64,000 bases of DNA from Thioalkalivibrio paradoxus. Lineage in GTDB: Bacteria; Pseudomonadota; Gammaproteobacteria; Ectothiorhodospirales; Ectothiorhodospiraceae. The notes below the pieces were generated by a model that searched no databases, was not told the origin of the DNA, and saw nothing but the letters and a program-made list of their open reading frames with translations. The stretch spans positions 1-64,000 of the forward strand of contig JAABSC010000009.1 in NCBI GenBank assembly GCA_011390565.1. Reading direction: 5' to 3'. Shown here piece after piece: positions 18,471 through 27,573 of this stretch; position 1 is the stretch's first letter, and each line of letters opens with the position of its first letter. The translations under genes and the position numbers were made by a program.

Positions 18471-18605
18471 TGCCCGGGCCCGGATGGTTCAGTACGCGGG
18501 ATGGTGTTCGTGGCTGCCGGCCCCATGTGGCGGCAGGGCTCGCTGCCGTTGAACATGGCCCCGGATAACCGCAAGACCGCTTCTGGCCCCCGTGAGTGTA
18601 TGCAC

Positions 18606-19199
18606 ATGAGTGTCCCGTCCGTCGGCACGTCGGGTTCCGTCGCATCGGGGTCCGGTGAAACGCGCCAGCCGTTCTCTGATCTGCGGACCCTCAGTTCGAG
18701 CATCCCGGTGCACGTGGTTTCCCGGGATGGCGCCGGGCAATGGAACGAACGCATGTACCGCAGGTTTCAAGTGCTGCGCGACGATGCCGGAACCCGCCGC
18801 AGCCATTATTTTCAGGGGCGGTTCGAGAATGTCTATCCCGAGCGTGCCGCGATGCCTGAAGTGGAATGCGTTCTGGAATGGGCCGCGGGATTCGCCCGCC
18901 GTATCTGCCGCGAGCCGGCGCTTCGCTGCGGTTTCTGGTTCAACGAGATGGCGCACGGACAATGTACCGGTGTCCACACCCACGACGACGATGACGAGAT
19001 CCTGTCGGCGGTGTACTACGTGACCGCACCCGCGGGCTCGGGTGCGCTGCTTCTGCACGCGCGGGCGGAAACGATTCGTGTGCTGCCGCGACCGGGATTG
19101 CTGGTGTTTTTTCCGCCCGATGTGCCGCACGAAGTCGAGACCCACAACGCCCGGGACGTGCGTCTTTCCCTGGCCATGAATTTCGGACCTGCCTCTTGA
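18606..19199 (+). CDS. Putative 2OG-Fe(II) oxygenase
   Basis: The C-terminal half carries the double-stranded beta-helix pattern of 2-oxoglutarate/Fe(II) oxygenases: the HTHDDDDEILSAVYYV segment with the HxD iron ligands, LLVFFPPDVPHEVETH with the distal His, and the 2OG-binding Arg in VRLSLAMNFG. This resembles small putative oxygenases of the PF13759 kind. The substrate is unknown. The open frame begins at 18501; the ATG at 18606 (MSVPSVGTSG) is a conservative start, and 18600 is also ATG. The stop overlaps the TTG start of the deacetylase-like gene, indicating coupling. Confidence 0.7.
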   Translation: MSVPSVGTSGSVASGSGETRQPFSDLRTLSSSIPVHVVSRDGAGQWNERMYRRFQVLRDDAGTRRSHYFQGRFENVYPERAAMPEVECVLEWAAGFARRICREPALRCGFWFNEMAHGQCTGVHTHDDDDEILSAVYYVTAPAGSGALLLHARAETIRVLPRPGLLVFFPPDVPHEVETHNARDVRLSLAMNFGPAS

Positions 19200-20401
19200 A
19201 CGGGGCGCGTCCCGGGATAACGGGTACGCCGGTATCTCCGAACAGGAAGGCGCTGCTCATCGGCTCCGGTCGATACCGACGGCATTCCTACGGGAGCAAT
19301 CACCCGTTGGGCATTCCGCGCGTGTCACTCACACTCGATCTGATCGATGCGTATGGTGCGCTTCCCGCGGAGCAGTTCGTCGAGTCGCGCCCGGCGACGC
19401 CCGAGGAGCTGCAACGCTTCCATTCTCCGGAGTATGTCGCCGCGATGCGGGACTCCGAGCGCGAGGGCCGGGTGACCCATGCCCGCCGGCAGCGGCACAA
19501 CATCGGTAATTTCGAAAACCCGCTGTTCCCCGAGTTCTTCGTCACGCCGGCCACGGCCACGCACGGCAGTATTCTCGGCGCCGAGCAGGTGCTTCAGGGT
19601 CACGTTGCCTTCAACCCGGCGGGTGGGATGCACCACGCCCGGTCCGACAGCGCGCGGGGCTTCTGCTTTTTCAATGACCCGGTGCTGGGTATTCTGCGGC
19701 TCCGCGAGGCGGGTCTGCGCGTACTGTACCTCGATATCGACGCGCATCACGGAGACGGTGTCGAGCACGCCTTCCGGCAGGATCCCGAGGTCCTCACCGT
19801 GTCCCTGCACATGGATACCGGTTATGCCTACCCGTTCGAAGGCGGACGGATCGAGGACACCGGGCCGCTGAACAACGCCGTGAACCTGCCGTTGCCGAGC
19901 GCGATCCATGATGCCGAGTACCGGTTTGCGTTCGACCGCGTGTGGTCTGCGGCGCTCGCGGCATTTCGGCCCGATGCCGTCGTGCTTCAGGCCGGCACCG
20001 ACATACTGGGGCCGGATCCGCTCGGGCGGTTCCGTGTGACCACCCAATTGTTCCTCGAGATCGTCGAGCGCGTGATGATCGAAGCGCCAAGACACCCCGA
20101 TGGCACCCCACGCCTGCTGGTGCTCGGGGGCGGGGGGTACCACCCGCTCTCTCTGGCCCGCTGCTGGACCGGGGTCTGGGGCGTGCTATCGGGACGAAAC
20201 CTGCCCGAGACCATGCCGCCCGAGGGGGAAGCTCTCCTGCGCGCCGTCGAATGGGACCTCGATGACCCCGATGGCGAGGATGAGGATCGCGAGTGGCTCT
20301 ACACGAGCCGCGTGGACCCACCCGTGCCCGGAGCGATCCGGGACGACCTCAGGCGCCGCGTGGACGCGTTGCTGGAATCCCATCCGCGTCTGCGTGTCTG
20401 A
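19196..20401 (+). CDS. Histone deacetylase/AcuC-like family amidohydrolase
   Basis: The zinc amidohydrolase signatures are complete: GGMHHA (H146-H147), YLDIDAHHGDGVE (D180, D182, H184) and QAGTDILGPDPLG (third metal Asp near 269), followed by VLGGGGYHP. AcuC-type enzymes remove acetyl groups, for example from acetyl-CoA synthetase, or act on acetylpolyamines. The specific substrate cannot be told. The start appears to be TTG at 19196, overlapping the oxygenase stop (TTGA); no ATG occurs before the conserved RRHSYGSNHPLG region. At 401 residues it is typical of AcuC. DUF3565 follows 10 bases later, so three genes form a likely operon. Confidence 0.88.
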   Translation: MNGARPGITGTPVSPNRKALLIGSGRYRRHSYGSNHPLGIPRVSLTLDLIDAYGALPAEQFVESRPATPEELQRFHSPEYVAAMRDSEREGRVTHARRQRHNIGNFENPLFPEFFVTPATATHGSILGAEQVLQGHVAFNPAGGMHHARSDSARGFCFFNDPVLGILRLREAGLRVLYLDIDAHHGDGVEHAFRQDPEVLTVSLHMDTGYAYPFEGGRIEDTGPLNNAVNLPLPSAIHDAEYRFAFDRVWSAALAAFRPDAVVLQAGTDILGPDPLGRFRVTTQLFLEIVERVMIEAPRHPDGTPRLLVLGGGGYHPLSLARCWTGVWGVLSGRNLPETMPPEGEALLRAVEWDLDDPDGEDEDREWLYTSRVDPPVPGAIRDDLRRRVDALLESHPRLRV

Positions 20402-20411
20402 GCGGCGGCGC

Positions 20412-20645
20412 ATGGACAGGGCGATCATCGGGTTCCACCGGGACGAGGTGGGCGACTGGGTGGCGGAGCTCGAATGCGGCCACTTTCAGCACGTGCGGCA
20501 CAATCCACCCTGGATGGAACGCCCATGGGTGGTCACGACGCAGCGTCGCCAGCAGGCCATCGGTCGGCGTCTTGCCTGCAGGAAGTGCGACGAGGGCGCT
20601 CCTCGGGATGGCCCGGCCCCGGAAAATCCGTCTGAATCCCGATAA
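20412..20645 (+). CDS. DUF3565 domain protein
   Basis: The 77-residue protein matches the small family with consensus AIIGFHxDExGDWVAELECGHxQHVRHNPPW, followed by a CxxC (ACRKCDEG). The CGH and CxxC cysteines look like a metal site. Function is unknown. Its start is 10 bases after the deacetylase-like gene, on the same strand, and it converges on the fumarase gene with a five-base gap. Confidence 0.85.
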   Translation: MDRAIIGFHRDEVGDWVAELECGHFQHVRHNPPWMERPWVVTTQRRQQAIGRRLACRKCDEGAPRDGPAPENPSESR

Positions 20646-20650
20646 CCGGT

Positions 20651-22183
20651 TCAGGCCACGGCGACCGGAATCCCGCCGATCCGCGCCCGCCACTCGCGCG
20701 GCCCGGTCTCGTGCACACTGGTACCCTCGGCATCGACCGCGACGGTGACCGGCATGTCGGTCACCTCGAATTCGTAGATCGCTTCCATGCCGAGATCCTC
20801 GAAGGCGAGGACGCGTGCCGAGCGGATCGCTTTCGCGACGAGGTAGGCCGCGCCGCCCACCGCCATCAGGTAGGCGGAACGGTTGTCGCGGATGGCCTCG
20901 ATCGCCACCGGGCCGCGTTCGCCCTTGCCCACCATGGCGATCAGACCGGTCTGCTCCAGCATCATGCGGGTGAACTTGTCCATGCGCGTGGAGGTGGTGG
21001 GGCCGGCGGGCCCGACCGCTTCATCGCGCACCGGGTCCACCGGTCCGACGTAGTAGATCACCCGGTTGGTGAAGTCCACCGGCAGGGCGTCGCCCCGCGC
21101 GAGCATTTCCTGAACGCGCTTGTGGGCGGCATCCCGTCCGGTGAGCATGCGGCCGTTCAGCAGCAGGACCTGTCCGGGCTTCCAGGTCGCCACCTGTTCA
21201 CGGGTGAGGGTGTCCAGATCGACCCGTGTCGCGACTTCAGCGTCCGCCTCCCAGGTGACGTCCGGCCAGTCCTCCAGCCGCGGGGTGGGCAGGATCGCGG
21301 GGCCCGTGCCATCCAGGTGGAAGTGCACGTGTCGGGTTGCCGCACAGTTCGGGATCATCGCCACGGGAAGACTCGCGGCGTGGGTCGGGTAGTCCAGGAT
21401 CTTCACGTCGAGCACGGTGGTCAGCCCGCCCAGCCCCTGCGCGCCGATCCCCAGCGCGTTGACCTTGTCCATCAGTTCAAGGCGCAGTTCCTCGACCCGT
21501 GACAGGGGGCTTCCGGCCGCGGCTCTCGACTTCAGTTCGTGGATGTCCACGGGGGCCATCAGGGCCTCCTTGGCCATCAGCATTGCCTTTTCCGGCGTGC
21601 CGCCGATGCCGAGACCGAGGATGCCGGGCGGGCACCAGCCCGCGCCCATCGTGGGCAGGGTGCGCAGGACCCAGTCGACGATGGAGTCCGACGGGTTCAG
21701 CATCACCATCTTCGCCTTGTTTTCGGAGCCACCCCCCTTGGCGGCACAGATCACCTCCACGCCGTCACCCGGCACGATCTCGTAGTGCACGACCGCGGGG
21801 GTGTTGTCGCGGCTGTTGCGGCGCGTGCCGGCCGGGTCCAGCAGCACGGACGCCCGCAAGGTGTTGTCGGGGTGGGTGTAGGCCTGGCGCACACCGGCGT
21901 CGATCATCTCCTGTACGCTCATCGTGGCATCCCAGCGCACGTCCATCCCCACCTTCAGGAACACCACGGCAATGCCCGTGTCCTGGCAGAGGGGCCGGTG
22001 GCCTTCCGCACACATCCGCGAATTCGTCAGAATCTGCGCGATCGCATCGCGGGCGGCGGGATTCTCCTCGCGCGCCCACGCCTCACCAAGCGCCCGGATA
22101 TAGTCCAGCGGGTGGTAGTAACTGATGTACTGGAAGGCGTCGGCAACGGACTGGATGAGATCCTGCTCGCGAATCACGGCCAT
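20651..22183 (-). CDS. Fumarate hydratase, class I (iron-sulfur, FumA type)
   Basis: This enzyme interconverts fumarate and malate using an oxygen-sensitive 4Fe-4S cluster. The single 510-residue chain carries the fused alpha and beta halves: MCAEGHRPLCQDTG (C66), GAGWCPPGILGLGIGGTPEKAMLMAKEAL, and the C-terminal part with GPTTSTRMDKFTRMMLEQTG and GKGERG. These are the standard class I motifs, including cluster cysteines. The gene is monocistronic and on the opposite strand to its neighbours. Confidence 0.93.
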   Translation of the reverse strand: MAVIREQDLIQSVADAFQYISYYHPLDYIRALGEAWAREENPAARDAIAQILTNSRMCAEGHRPLCQDTGIAVVFLKVGMDVRWDATMSVQEMIDAGVRQAYTHPDNTLRASVLLDPAGTRRNSRDNTPAVVHYEIVPGDGVEVICAAKGGGSENKAKMVMLNPSDSIVDWVLRTLPTMGAGWCPPGILGLGIGGTPEKAMLMAKEALMAPVDIHELKSRAAAGSPLSRVEELRLELMDKVNALGIGAQGLGGLTTVLDVKILDYPTHAASLPVAMIPNCAATRHVHFHLDGTGPAILPTPRLEDWPDVTWEADAEVATRVDLDTLTREQVATWKPGQVLLLNGRMLTGRDAAHKRVQEMLARGDALPVDFTNRVIYYVGPVDPVRDEAVGPAGPTTSTRMDKFTRMMLEQTGLIAMVGKGERGPVAIEAIRDNRSAYLMAVGGAAYLVAKAIRSARVLAFEDLGMEAIYEFEVTDMPVTVAVDAEGTSVHETGPREWRARIGGIPVAVA

Positions 22184-22259
22184 GACGGGGCTCCGGTTGG
22201 CGAAGCCTCCATTCTACCTCTCCAGGTCCCGCTTCCGCAGGGTGCGCGGTGCTCGCAGG

Positions 22260-22850
22260 TCACCCCTCGGGGGCTGCATTCGGGTTGTAGATCACCCCGC
22301 CCAGATCCCGGTAGCGGGCGAGTACCGCGCGGCCTGCGCGTTGCAGCAGCGGGCCTCGCACGGCGATGCCGCGGCGGGAGAGTTCGTGACGCCAGCGCGG
22401 AGTGGGAGGGCCTTCGTCGAAGCCGATGGCCTCCACGTCCACCCGTGTCGTGGAGAAGACCAGACCCTGCACCCCGCTCCAGGCAATGGCTCCCAGGCAC
22501 ATCGTGCACGGCGCGCTGGAACTGACCAGCACGCAGGGGCGGCTCTCCAGCGTGTGCGTGCCCATCGCCTGCTGGGCGAGCGACAGGGCCTGGAGTTCGG
22601 CATGCGCTGCGGAACAGTGGCTCGAGATGGTGGTGTTGATCGCGGCGCTGAGTCGCCGGCCGTCGTCGAGCGCATAGACCGCGGCGGCGAAGGGACCCCC
22701 GAGCGCGTGTTCGACGTTTTCGCCGGCCAACGCGATCACCTCGGCGAGCCGGGACCGATCATCGGCGCCCGGCGATGGCCGCTGCAGCCAGGTCCGCAAC
22801 CACTCCGGCTGGACGAGTCGAACGGTCAGGCAGTCTTCAACGGGCTTCAT
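22260..22850 (-). CDS. Nucleoside/cytidine deaminase-like zinc hydrolase
   Basis: The deaminase zinc motifs are present: AHAELQAL (HAE) and SSAPCTMCLGAI (PCxxC), the arrangement of guanine, cytosine and tRNA-adenosine deaminases. The N-terminal 50 residues and the C-terminal tail do not match TadA closely, so guanine deaminase or a related nucleobase deaminase is more likely. ATG at 22850 (MKPVEDC) is preferred over 22880, which adds ten residues without family character. It is followed on the same strand by the fumarase gene after 76 bases. Confidence 0.8.
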   Translation of the reverse strand: MKPVEDCLTVRLVQPEWLRTWLQRPSPGADDRSRLAEVIALAGENVEHALGGPFAAAVYALDDGRRLSAAINTTISSHCSAAHAELQALSLAQQAMGTHTLESRPCVLVSSSAPCTMCLGAIAWSGVQGLVFSTTRVDVEAIGFDEGPPTPRWRHELSRRGIAVRGPLLQRAGRAVLARYRDLGGVIYNPNAAPEG

Positions 22851-22940
22851 CGCATCGCCAGGGTGTTGAATCCCTGGCAAGCGTACCGCTTTTTCGTTCA
22901 GCCGTTGCGCATCGGGCCGGCGAACGCGGGGTCAGCACGT

Positions 22941-23363
22941 TCAGGATGGCTCGGCGAGTTCGCGCGCCTGTTTCTTCATGAGGTCGACAATCGCGTAGAC
23001 ACCGACGTGGCGATTGGGGGAGAGGTGCTCGTCCAGTTGCAGGCGCTCGAAGAACTCGTCGACGTCGAGTGCTTCCATTTCCGCGGTGGTGCGTCCTTCC
23101 GCCATCTGGATCAGCAGCGTCAGCACGCCCTTGATGATGGTCGTGTCGCAGTCGCCGTGGTAGCGCAGGCGCTCGGTCGCGGAGGGGTCGCGGTAGGCGT
23201 GCACCCAGACCTGACTCATGCACCCCTTGACGCGATTGTCCTCGGTGCGGACCTCTTCCGGCAGCGGCGGCAGTTTCTGCCCCAGTTCCACCAGGTACTG
23301 GTAGCGCTGGTCCCAGTCACCCAGCAATTCGAAGGTATCGACCACTTCATCCAGTGTCAGCAT
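22941..23363 (-). CDS. sufE: SufE family Fe-S cluster assembly sulfur acceptor
   Basis: SufE takes sulfur from the cysteine desulfurase SufS onto a conserved cysteine and passes it to the SufB scaffold. That cysteine is C48 in VKGCMSQVWV, the SufE signature, and the C-terminal IIKGVLTLLIQMAEGRT helix is also typical. Using ATG 23363 gives 140 residues, the family length; the open frame to 23534 adds an unrelated N-terminus. No suf operon is nearby. CsdE is a close paralogue that cannot be excluded. Confidence 0.88.
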   Translation of the reverse strand: MLTLDEVVDTFELLGDWDQRYQYLVELGQKLPPLPEEVRTEDNRVKGCMSQVWVHAYRDPSATERLRYHGDCDTTIIKGVLTLLIQMAEGRTTAEMEALDVDEFFERLQLDEHLSPNRHVGVYAIVDLMKKQARELAEPS

Positions 23364-23555
23364 CGTCCGACCCGCTTGCGTGAGAAAAGCATCGTAGCAA
23401 GCCGTTTCCGGCAGCACGTCATCCACGGTCTTTGCATGATGTTTTTCCGAAACCGCATTGCGGCCGCAGCCGGGTTTCGGTGCGTGCTCCAAACGCCCAC
23501 CTTGCCCGCCTCTTTTTTGGCACAATCGTTCCATACCTCAGCCGGGGATCCGCGG

Positions 23556-24320
23556 ATGCGCAGGGTGGTGTTCAACCAGAAGGGCGGGGTGGGCAAGTCC
23601 ACGATCGCCTGCAACCTCGCCGCGATCGGCGCGGACCAGGGCGTGCGGACGCTCGTGGTCGACCTCGATCCGCAGGGGAATTCAACCCAGTATCTTCTCG
23701 GTGGGGAGGCTTCGACCGGCCGCACCCTCGCGGATTTCTTCGATCAGGTGCTCGATTTCAAGCTGAATCCGCGCACGGCGGCCGAATTCGTCGTGCCGAG
23801 CCCGTTCCCGGCGCTGGACGTGATGCCGTCGCATCCTCGACTCGAGGATCTGCAGGGCAAGCTGGAGTCGCGGTACAAGATCTACAAGCTGCGCGAGGCG
23901 CTTGAAAACCTGTCCCGGGAGTATGAACGGATCTGGATCGACACCCCGCCAGCGCTGAATTTCTATACGCGTTCAGCGTTGATCGCTGCAGATCGGTGCC
24001 TGATTCCGTTCGATTGCGACGATTTCTCGCGCAGAGCGCTGTATACGCTGATGGAGAACGTGCACGAAATCCGGCTGGATCACAATCGGGGGCTGTCGGT
24101 GGAGGGGATCATCGTCAATCAGTTCCAGGCCCGCGCATCGCTGCCCCGGCGCGTGGTCGAAGACCTCATCCGCGAGGGTCTGCCGGTGCTGCAGCCCTAC
24201 CTGTCGGCTTCCGTGAAGATCCGGGAGTCCCACGAACAGTCACGTCCGGTGATTCACCTCGACCCGCGCCACAAGGTGACGCGGGAGTACCTCGAGCTTC
24301 ACGCTTCCCTGGTGTCCTGA
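23556..24320 (+). CDS. ParA family ATPase (orphan)
   Basis: The 254-residue protein has the deviant Walker A of ParA/MinD proteins (NQKGGVGKSTIACNLAAIG, residues 7-16), Walker A' LVVDLDPQGNSTQYLL and the switch WIDTPPALNFYTRSAL. This set of residues is that of the chromosomal orphan ParA widespread in Pseudomonas-like bacteria, rather than Soj/ParA beside parB. No parB gene or parS-like palindrome is next to it. It converges on a DUF302 gene. Role unknown; such orphans typically position protein cargos on the nucleoid. Confidence 0.85.
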   Translation: MRRVVFNQKGGVGKSTIACNLAAIGADQGVRTLVVDLDPQGNSTQYLLGGEASTGRTLADFFDQVLDFKLNPRTAAEFVVPSPFPALDVMPSHPRLEDLQGKLESRYKIYKLREALENLSREYERIWIDTPPALNFYTRSALIAADRCLIPFDCDDFSRRALYTLMENVHEIRLDHNRGLSVEGIIVNQFQARASLPRRVVEDLIREGLPVLQPYLSASVKIRESHEQSRPVIHLDPRHKVTREYLELHASLVS

Positions 24321-24334
24321 GTCCGGGGTTCGGT

Positions 24335-24829
24335 TCAGAAGGCCATCGCGTTGTTGACGATGCGGTCGACCAGATCCTCGACATCCTGCAGTGCCTTGCG
24401 GGAGTCCTCATCGCCCACGATCGGCATGCGCTGGTAGCCCAGGTAGATCGTTCCCGGCTCGGCCTCCAGTTCGTAGACCGCGATGACGTAGGGGCAGAAC
24501 ACGATGCTGTGCAGGTCGGCCTCCATCATCCGCCGTGAATACACCGCACTGCAGAACTCCAGGGACTCACCGTGCCGGTACATGCGCTCGCCGGCGCCCA
24601 GATCTCCGCCGGTGCGTTCCAGCATCGTGGCGATGTGGCCGACGGCATTGATCACCAGCCCTTCGTTGGTGATCGCGCTCTCGAGCATCTCGCGGTAGAA
24701 GTCGAATTCTCCCTCGATGCTGTAGATGCGCCGTTCCTCGGTTTCCAGCACGACTTCCTGCGCGAGGACAGGAGGCAGGGAGAGCAGCAGGGCAGGTAAC
24801 AGGATCAGAGCGGCGCGAATGATATTCAT
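24335..24829 (-). CDS. Exported DUF302 protein
   Basis: A Sec signal (1-23, VLA-Q) precedes a 140-residue domain with the DUF302 (TT1751-like) order: FDFYREMLESAITNEGLVI at the start, CSAVYSRRMMEADLHSIVFCPYVIAVYELE in the middle, and IYLGYQRMP near the end. DUF302 proteins are common in sulfur- and metal-metabolising bacteria, with unknown function. A second, membrane-anchored member appears in the globule locus (54344-54979). Another exported protein is encoded upstream on the same strand. Confidence 0.8.
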   Translation of the reverse strand: MNIIRAALILLPALLLSLPPVLAQEVVLETEERRIYSIEGEFDFYREMLESAITNEGLVINAVGHIATMLERTGGDLGAGERMYRHGESLEFCSAVYSRRMMEADLHSIVFCPYVIAVYELEAEPGTIYLGYQRMPIVGDEDSRKALQDVEDLVDRIVNNAMAF

Positions 24830-24872
24830 GGTGTAGGTCCTCGGAATCGGGGGGCAGGGGGGGTGAAGGAAC

Positions 24873-25646
24873 TCAGAAAGGCGATTCCTCTCGGAAGCTT
24901 GCCGGGATGCGGAACAGTTCGGGGCTCAGCGTGTCGGTCGAGACGCCCACGAGACGCGTCGTCACGGCGTCCTCGAGATCGCGCACTTCGAGGGGAATCC
25001 CACCCAGCCGCGGCATCACGTTGGGTCCCATCGCACGGGCCATGGGGCCGCCCGCATCCAGCGCTCGGCGCGAAAGATCGAACAGCCGCCCCATCAGTTC
25101 GTTCACGGTGTTGAAGTCGACGGGCGTCAGACCGAGAGCGTCGGCGTCGGCAACGCAGGCAATGCTGCGTACTCGGCCCGCGACCAGGATCTCCTTTTCC
25201 TCGCAGGGAATGCCGCCGCTTTCGGATTCGCGGCCGGTGGCGCGGGTCTGAATCAGAATCGGTTCGGAGCGCACGCCCAGTCCCAGTTGCGCCTCGAGCT
25301 CAGTGCGCACTTCGGGCGGCAATTGCCGGATCTCCTCGCGCATCTGTTCGATCATCTGGGCCATGGTCTGCACCTGCGCGTCGACTACGCTTTCGTCGAA
25401 AAGCATGTAGGTGCCGCTGGCCTCGTCCACCATGTAAAGCGTCCCCTCTCCAGCATGGAACAGCATGAACCCGGCGCGTCCGGTTCCCCCGTCGGTCATG
25501 TCCATGCGCGCATAGGGACCCTTGACCAGGATTTCCGAGGGCTCGCCCTGGCTGTCCATGAAGCGCAACAGCGCGTCGGCATGGGCGGGCCCGAAGGCCA
25601 ACAGCGACAGCGTCAGAGGAAAGGCCAGCCACGGGCGTAACCACAT
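24873..25646 (-). CDS. Hypothetical exported protein
   Basis: From ATG 25646 the protein starts MWLRPWLAFPLTLSLLAFGPAHA, a Sec signal; 25670 (MFFSESYF) is the alternative start. The mature 235 residues begin DALLRFMDSQGEPSEILVKGPYARMDM and contain a long helical middle rich in Met, Gln and Glu. They resemble DUF4412-like exported proteins in layout, but I do not claim the family. One of the three palindromic repeats lies just upstream. The DUF302 gene follows 43 bases downstream on the same strand, so the two may be cotranscribed. Confidence 0.65.
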   Translation of the reverse strand: MWLRPWLAFPLTLSLLAFGPAHADALLRFMDSQGEPSEILVKGPYARMDMTDGGTGRAGFMLFHAGEGTLYMVDEASGTYMLFDESVVDAQVQTMAQMIEQMREEIRQLPPEVRTELEAQLGLGVRSEPILIQTRATGRESESGGIPCEEKEILVAGRVRSIACVADADALGLTPVDFNTVNELMGRLFDLSRRALDAGGPMARAMGPNVMPRLGGIPLEVRDLEDAVTTRLVGVSTDTLSPELFRIPASFREESPF

Positions 25647-25734
25647 GAAATACGACTCCGAAAAAAACATCCGAAAAACGGGTAGGCGTGTCCGCCCGTT
25701 CGGGGGCGGTGGGTCCGGAGGACATCGAACCGTC

Positions 25735-25822
25735 ACTTTAACGTGAAAAAGCAGCCACGGAAAACACGGAAACACGTTGAATGAACTTCGATTTCCACGT
25801 CTTCCGTGGGTCCATGGCTTCA
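25735..25822. repeat. Palindromic intergenic repeat, copy A
   Basis: The left arm GCCACGGAAAACACGG (25754-25769) is the same as in copy C. The right arm is decayed (CCACGTCTTCCGTGGG, about 25795-25810) but keeps the CTTCCGTGG core. The A-rich outer edge (TGAAAAA) also matches the other copies. It lies between two leftward genes and is not coding. Confidence 0.7.
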
Positions 25823-25853
25823 CGGCCCGGGGCGGTTGCCCGCGCCGGGACGG

Positions 25854-27473
25854 TCAGGTAGCTCCTGAATCGCTGCCGCCAGGGGTTCGGTCGGATGCCC
25901 CCAGTATCGTCTCCAGCGATGCCCAGTCGAACGGCTGTCCGGGTTCGCTGATCACGTGGTTTTCCCCGGAGCCCGGCGGTTCCACCTGCGCGAGCTGTTG
26001 CTGCATCACGGGGACGCCGGCATCCGATGCATCGACATTCGACTGCGCTCGGGCCACCAGGCGTCCGTGCAGGACGTCGGGATCGGCGGTGCACGCCACG
26101 ACCGCATAGGGAATCGCCAGCCTTTGGGCGAGATCCTCGAAGGGTTGGCGCCGCCGCCGGGTCAGAAAGGTGCCGTCCACGATGACCCGCCGGCCGCGCA
26201 GGAGCAGGGCCTCGGTCTGCCGCAGCAGCCACGCGTACACCCGCTCGATGCCCTCCGCGCCGTAGAGGGCGGTTTCCTGTTCGCGCGTCGGGCGTGCATC
26301 CGGAGGCAGTCCGATCATCCGCTTGCGTTCGACGTCCGTGCGCAGACGGATGCCCCCCAGTCGCTGCAGGATCTCGGTACTGACATGGGTCTTGCCGCTG
26401 CCCGAAACGCCGTGCATCAGTATCAGCGCCGGTTGCCCCGGCGTGCGGAGCCTTTCCGCCAGCGCCACGTAACGGTCGACCTCGGCGTCGTACGAGGCCC
26501 GCTCTGCCGCACTCAGGCCGGGCTCGGCGGCGTGGATCGCGTGGACCTTGGCGCGCACCAGCGCCCGGTAGACCTGGTAGAACGCGAGTACCTCGAGTCC
26601 GTCGAAGTCGCCGCGGCATTCGAGGTACCGGTTCAGAAATCGGTGTGCGTGGGCCGGGGCGCCCCGCGCGTGCAGGTCCATGGTCAGGAAGGCGACCTCG
26701 GACATCACGTCGATCCAGCGCAGTTCAGGGCTGAACTCGATACCGTCGAAGATCACGAGGCGCTGGCCGGCGGCCCCGGCATCGGCGTACACCATGTTGC
26801 CCAGATGCATGTCACCGTGGCAGGCGCGGATGAACCCACGCCGCAGGCGTTCCCGCAGCAAGTCTGTCAGGCGCGCGCCGGTCTCGCGAGTCCAGGATTC
26901 GAGGCTGTGCAGCCTTTTCGGACCATCGCTGATCCGGTCGGCAAGGCGCGCCAGAACGTCGAAATTGGCCTGCATCGGCTTCAGCACGCCCTCTGGGGTG
27001 CCGTGGCCGGAGTCGCTGCCGGCCTGCGGGGCCGCTTCATGGAAATCGGCCACCTTCGAGGCAAGCGCATCCATCGCGGACAGCGGGAGTTGGTCCCGCT
27101 CGAGCAGGCGGTCCAGCTGTTGCTCGGGGTCGAAGCGCTGCATGTGCACCGCGTAGTCGAGCACCGGACCCGAACCGCCGAAGTGCGGATCGTCGGGTGT
27201 GCCGCGGATCGCGACGACGCCGAGATAGATGTCGGGCGCGAGCGCCTGATTGATCTCAAGCTCGGCGGAACAGCAGGCGCGCCGTTTTTCCAGCGTGGAG
27301 AAATCGAGGAATCCGAGGTCGAGAGGCTTCTTGATCTTGTAGGCGTGTTCGCCTGCCAGCAGCACCGTGGAGATGTGGGTTTCGATGCGTTTGACGCCAG
27401 ACGCGGGATGCGGAAACCGGTCGGCTTCGGACAGCACGCGGAGCATCTGCTGCTGGGTTTCCAGGGGATCCAT
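25854..27473 (-). CDS. Bifunctional aminoglycoside phosphotransferase-like / AAA ATP-binding protein
   Basis: The N-terminal 330 residues are an APH-like kinase fold (CHGDMHLGNMVY with the catalytic HGDxxxxN motif, then IFDGIEFSPELRWID). The C-terminal 190 residues are a P-loop kinase-like domain (LMHGVSGSGKTHVSTEIL as Walker A, VIVDGTFLTRRRR later). This COG2187-COG0645 fusion is widespread in proteobacteria, and its substrate is unknown despite the resistance-like name. The length (539) is typical. It is divergent from mrcB. Confidence 0.88.
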   Translation of the reverse strand: MDPLETQQQMLRVLSEADRFPHPASGVKRIETHISTVLLAGEHAYKIKKPLDLGFLDFSTLEKRRACCSAELEINQALAPDIYLGVVAIRGTPDDPHFGGSGPVLDYAVHMQRFDPEQQLDRLLERDQLPLSAMDALASKVADFHEAAPQAGSDSGHGTPEGVLKPMQANFDVLARLADRISDGPKRLHSLESWTRETGARLTDLLRERLRRGFIRACHGDMHLGNMVYADAGAAGQRLVIFDGIEFSPELRWIDVMSEVAFLTMDLHARGAPAHAHRFLNRYLECRGDFDGLEVLAFYQVYRALVRAKVHAIHAAEPGLSAAERASYDAEVDRYVALAERLRTPGQPALILMHGVSGSGKTHVSTEILQRLGGIRLRTDVERKRMIGLPPDARPTREQETALYGAEGIERVYAWLLRQTEALLLRGRRVIVDGTFLTRRRRQPFEDLAQRLAIPYAVVACTADPDVLHGRLVARAQSNVDASDAGVPVMQQQLAQVEPPGSGENHVISEPGQPFDWASLETILGASDRTPGGSDSGAT

Positions 27474-27573
27474 CGGGGGTCTCGGCTGCGGGGCGTGATG
27501 AGAACGTCGGACATCGCCTTCGTCGATACGGCTCCGTCAGGTTACCATTGCGCTTTCGTTGAAATCGATTTCC

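Noticed and set aside
25854..27473. An antibiotic-resistance gene (aminoglycoside phosphotransferase)
   Set aside because: The kinase-like domain is part of a widespread chromosomal fusion with a P-loop domain, without evidence of resistance function or mobile context.
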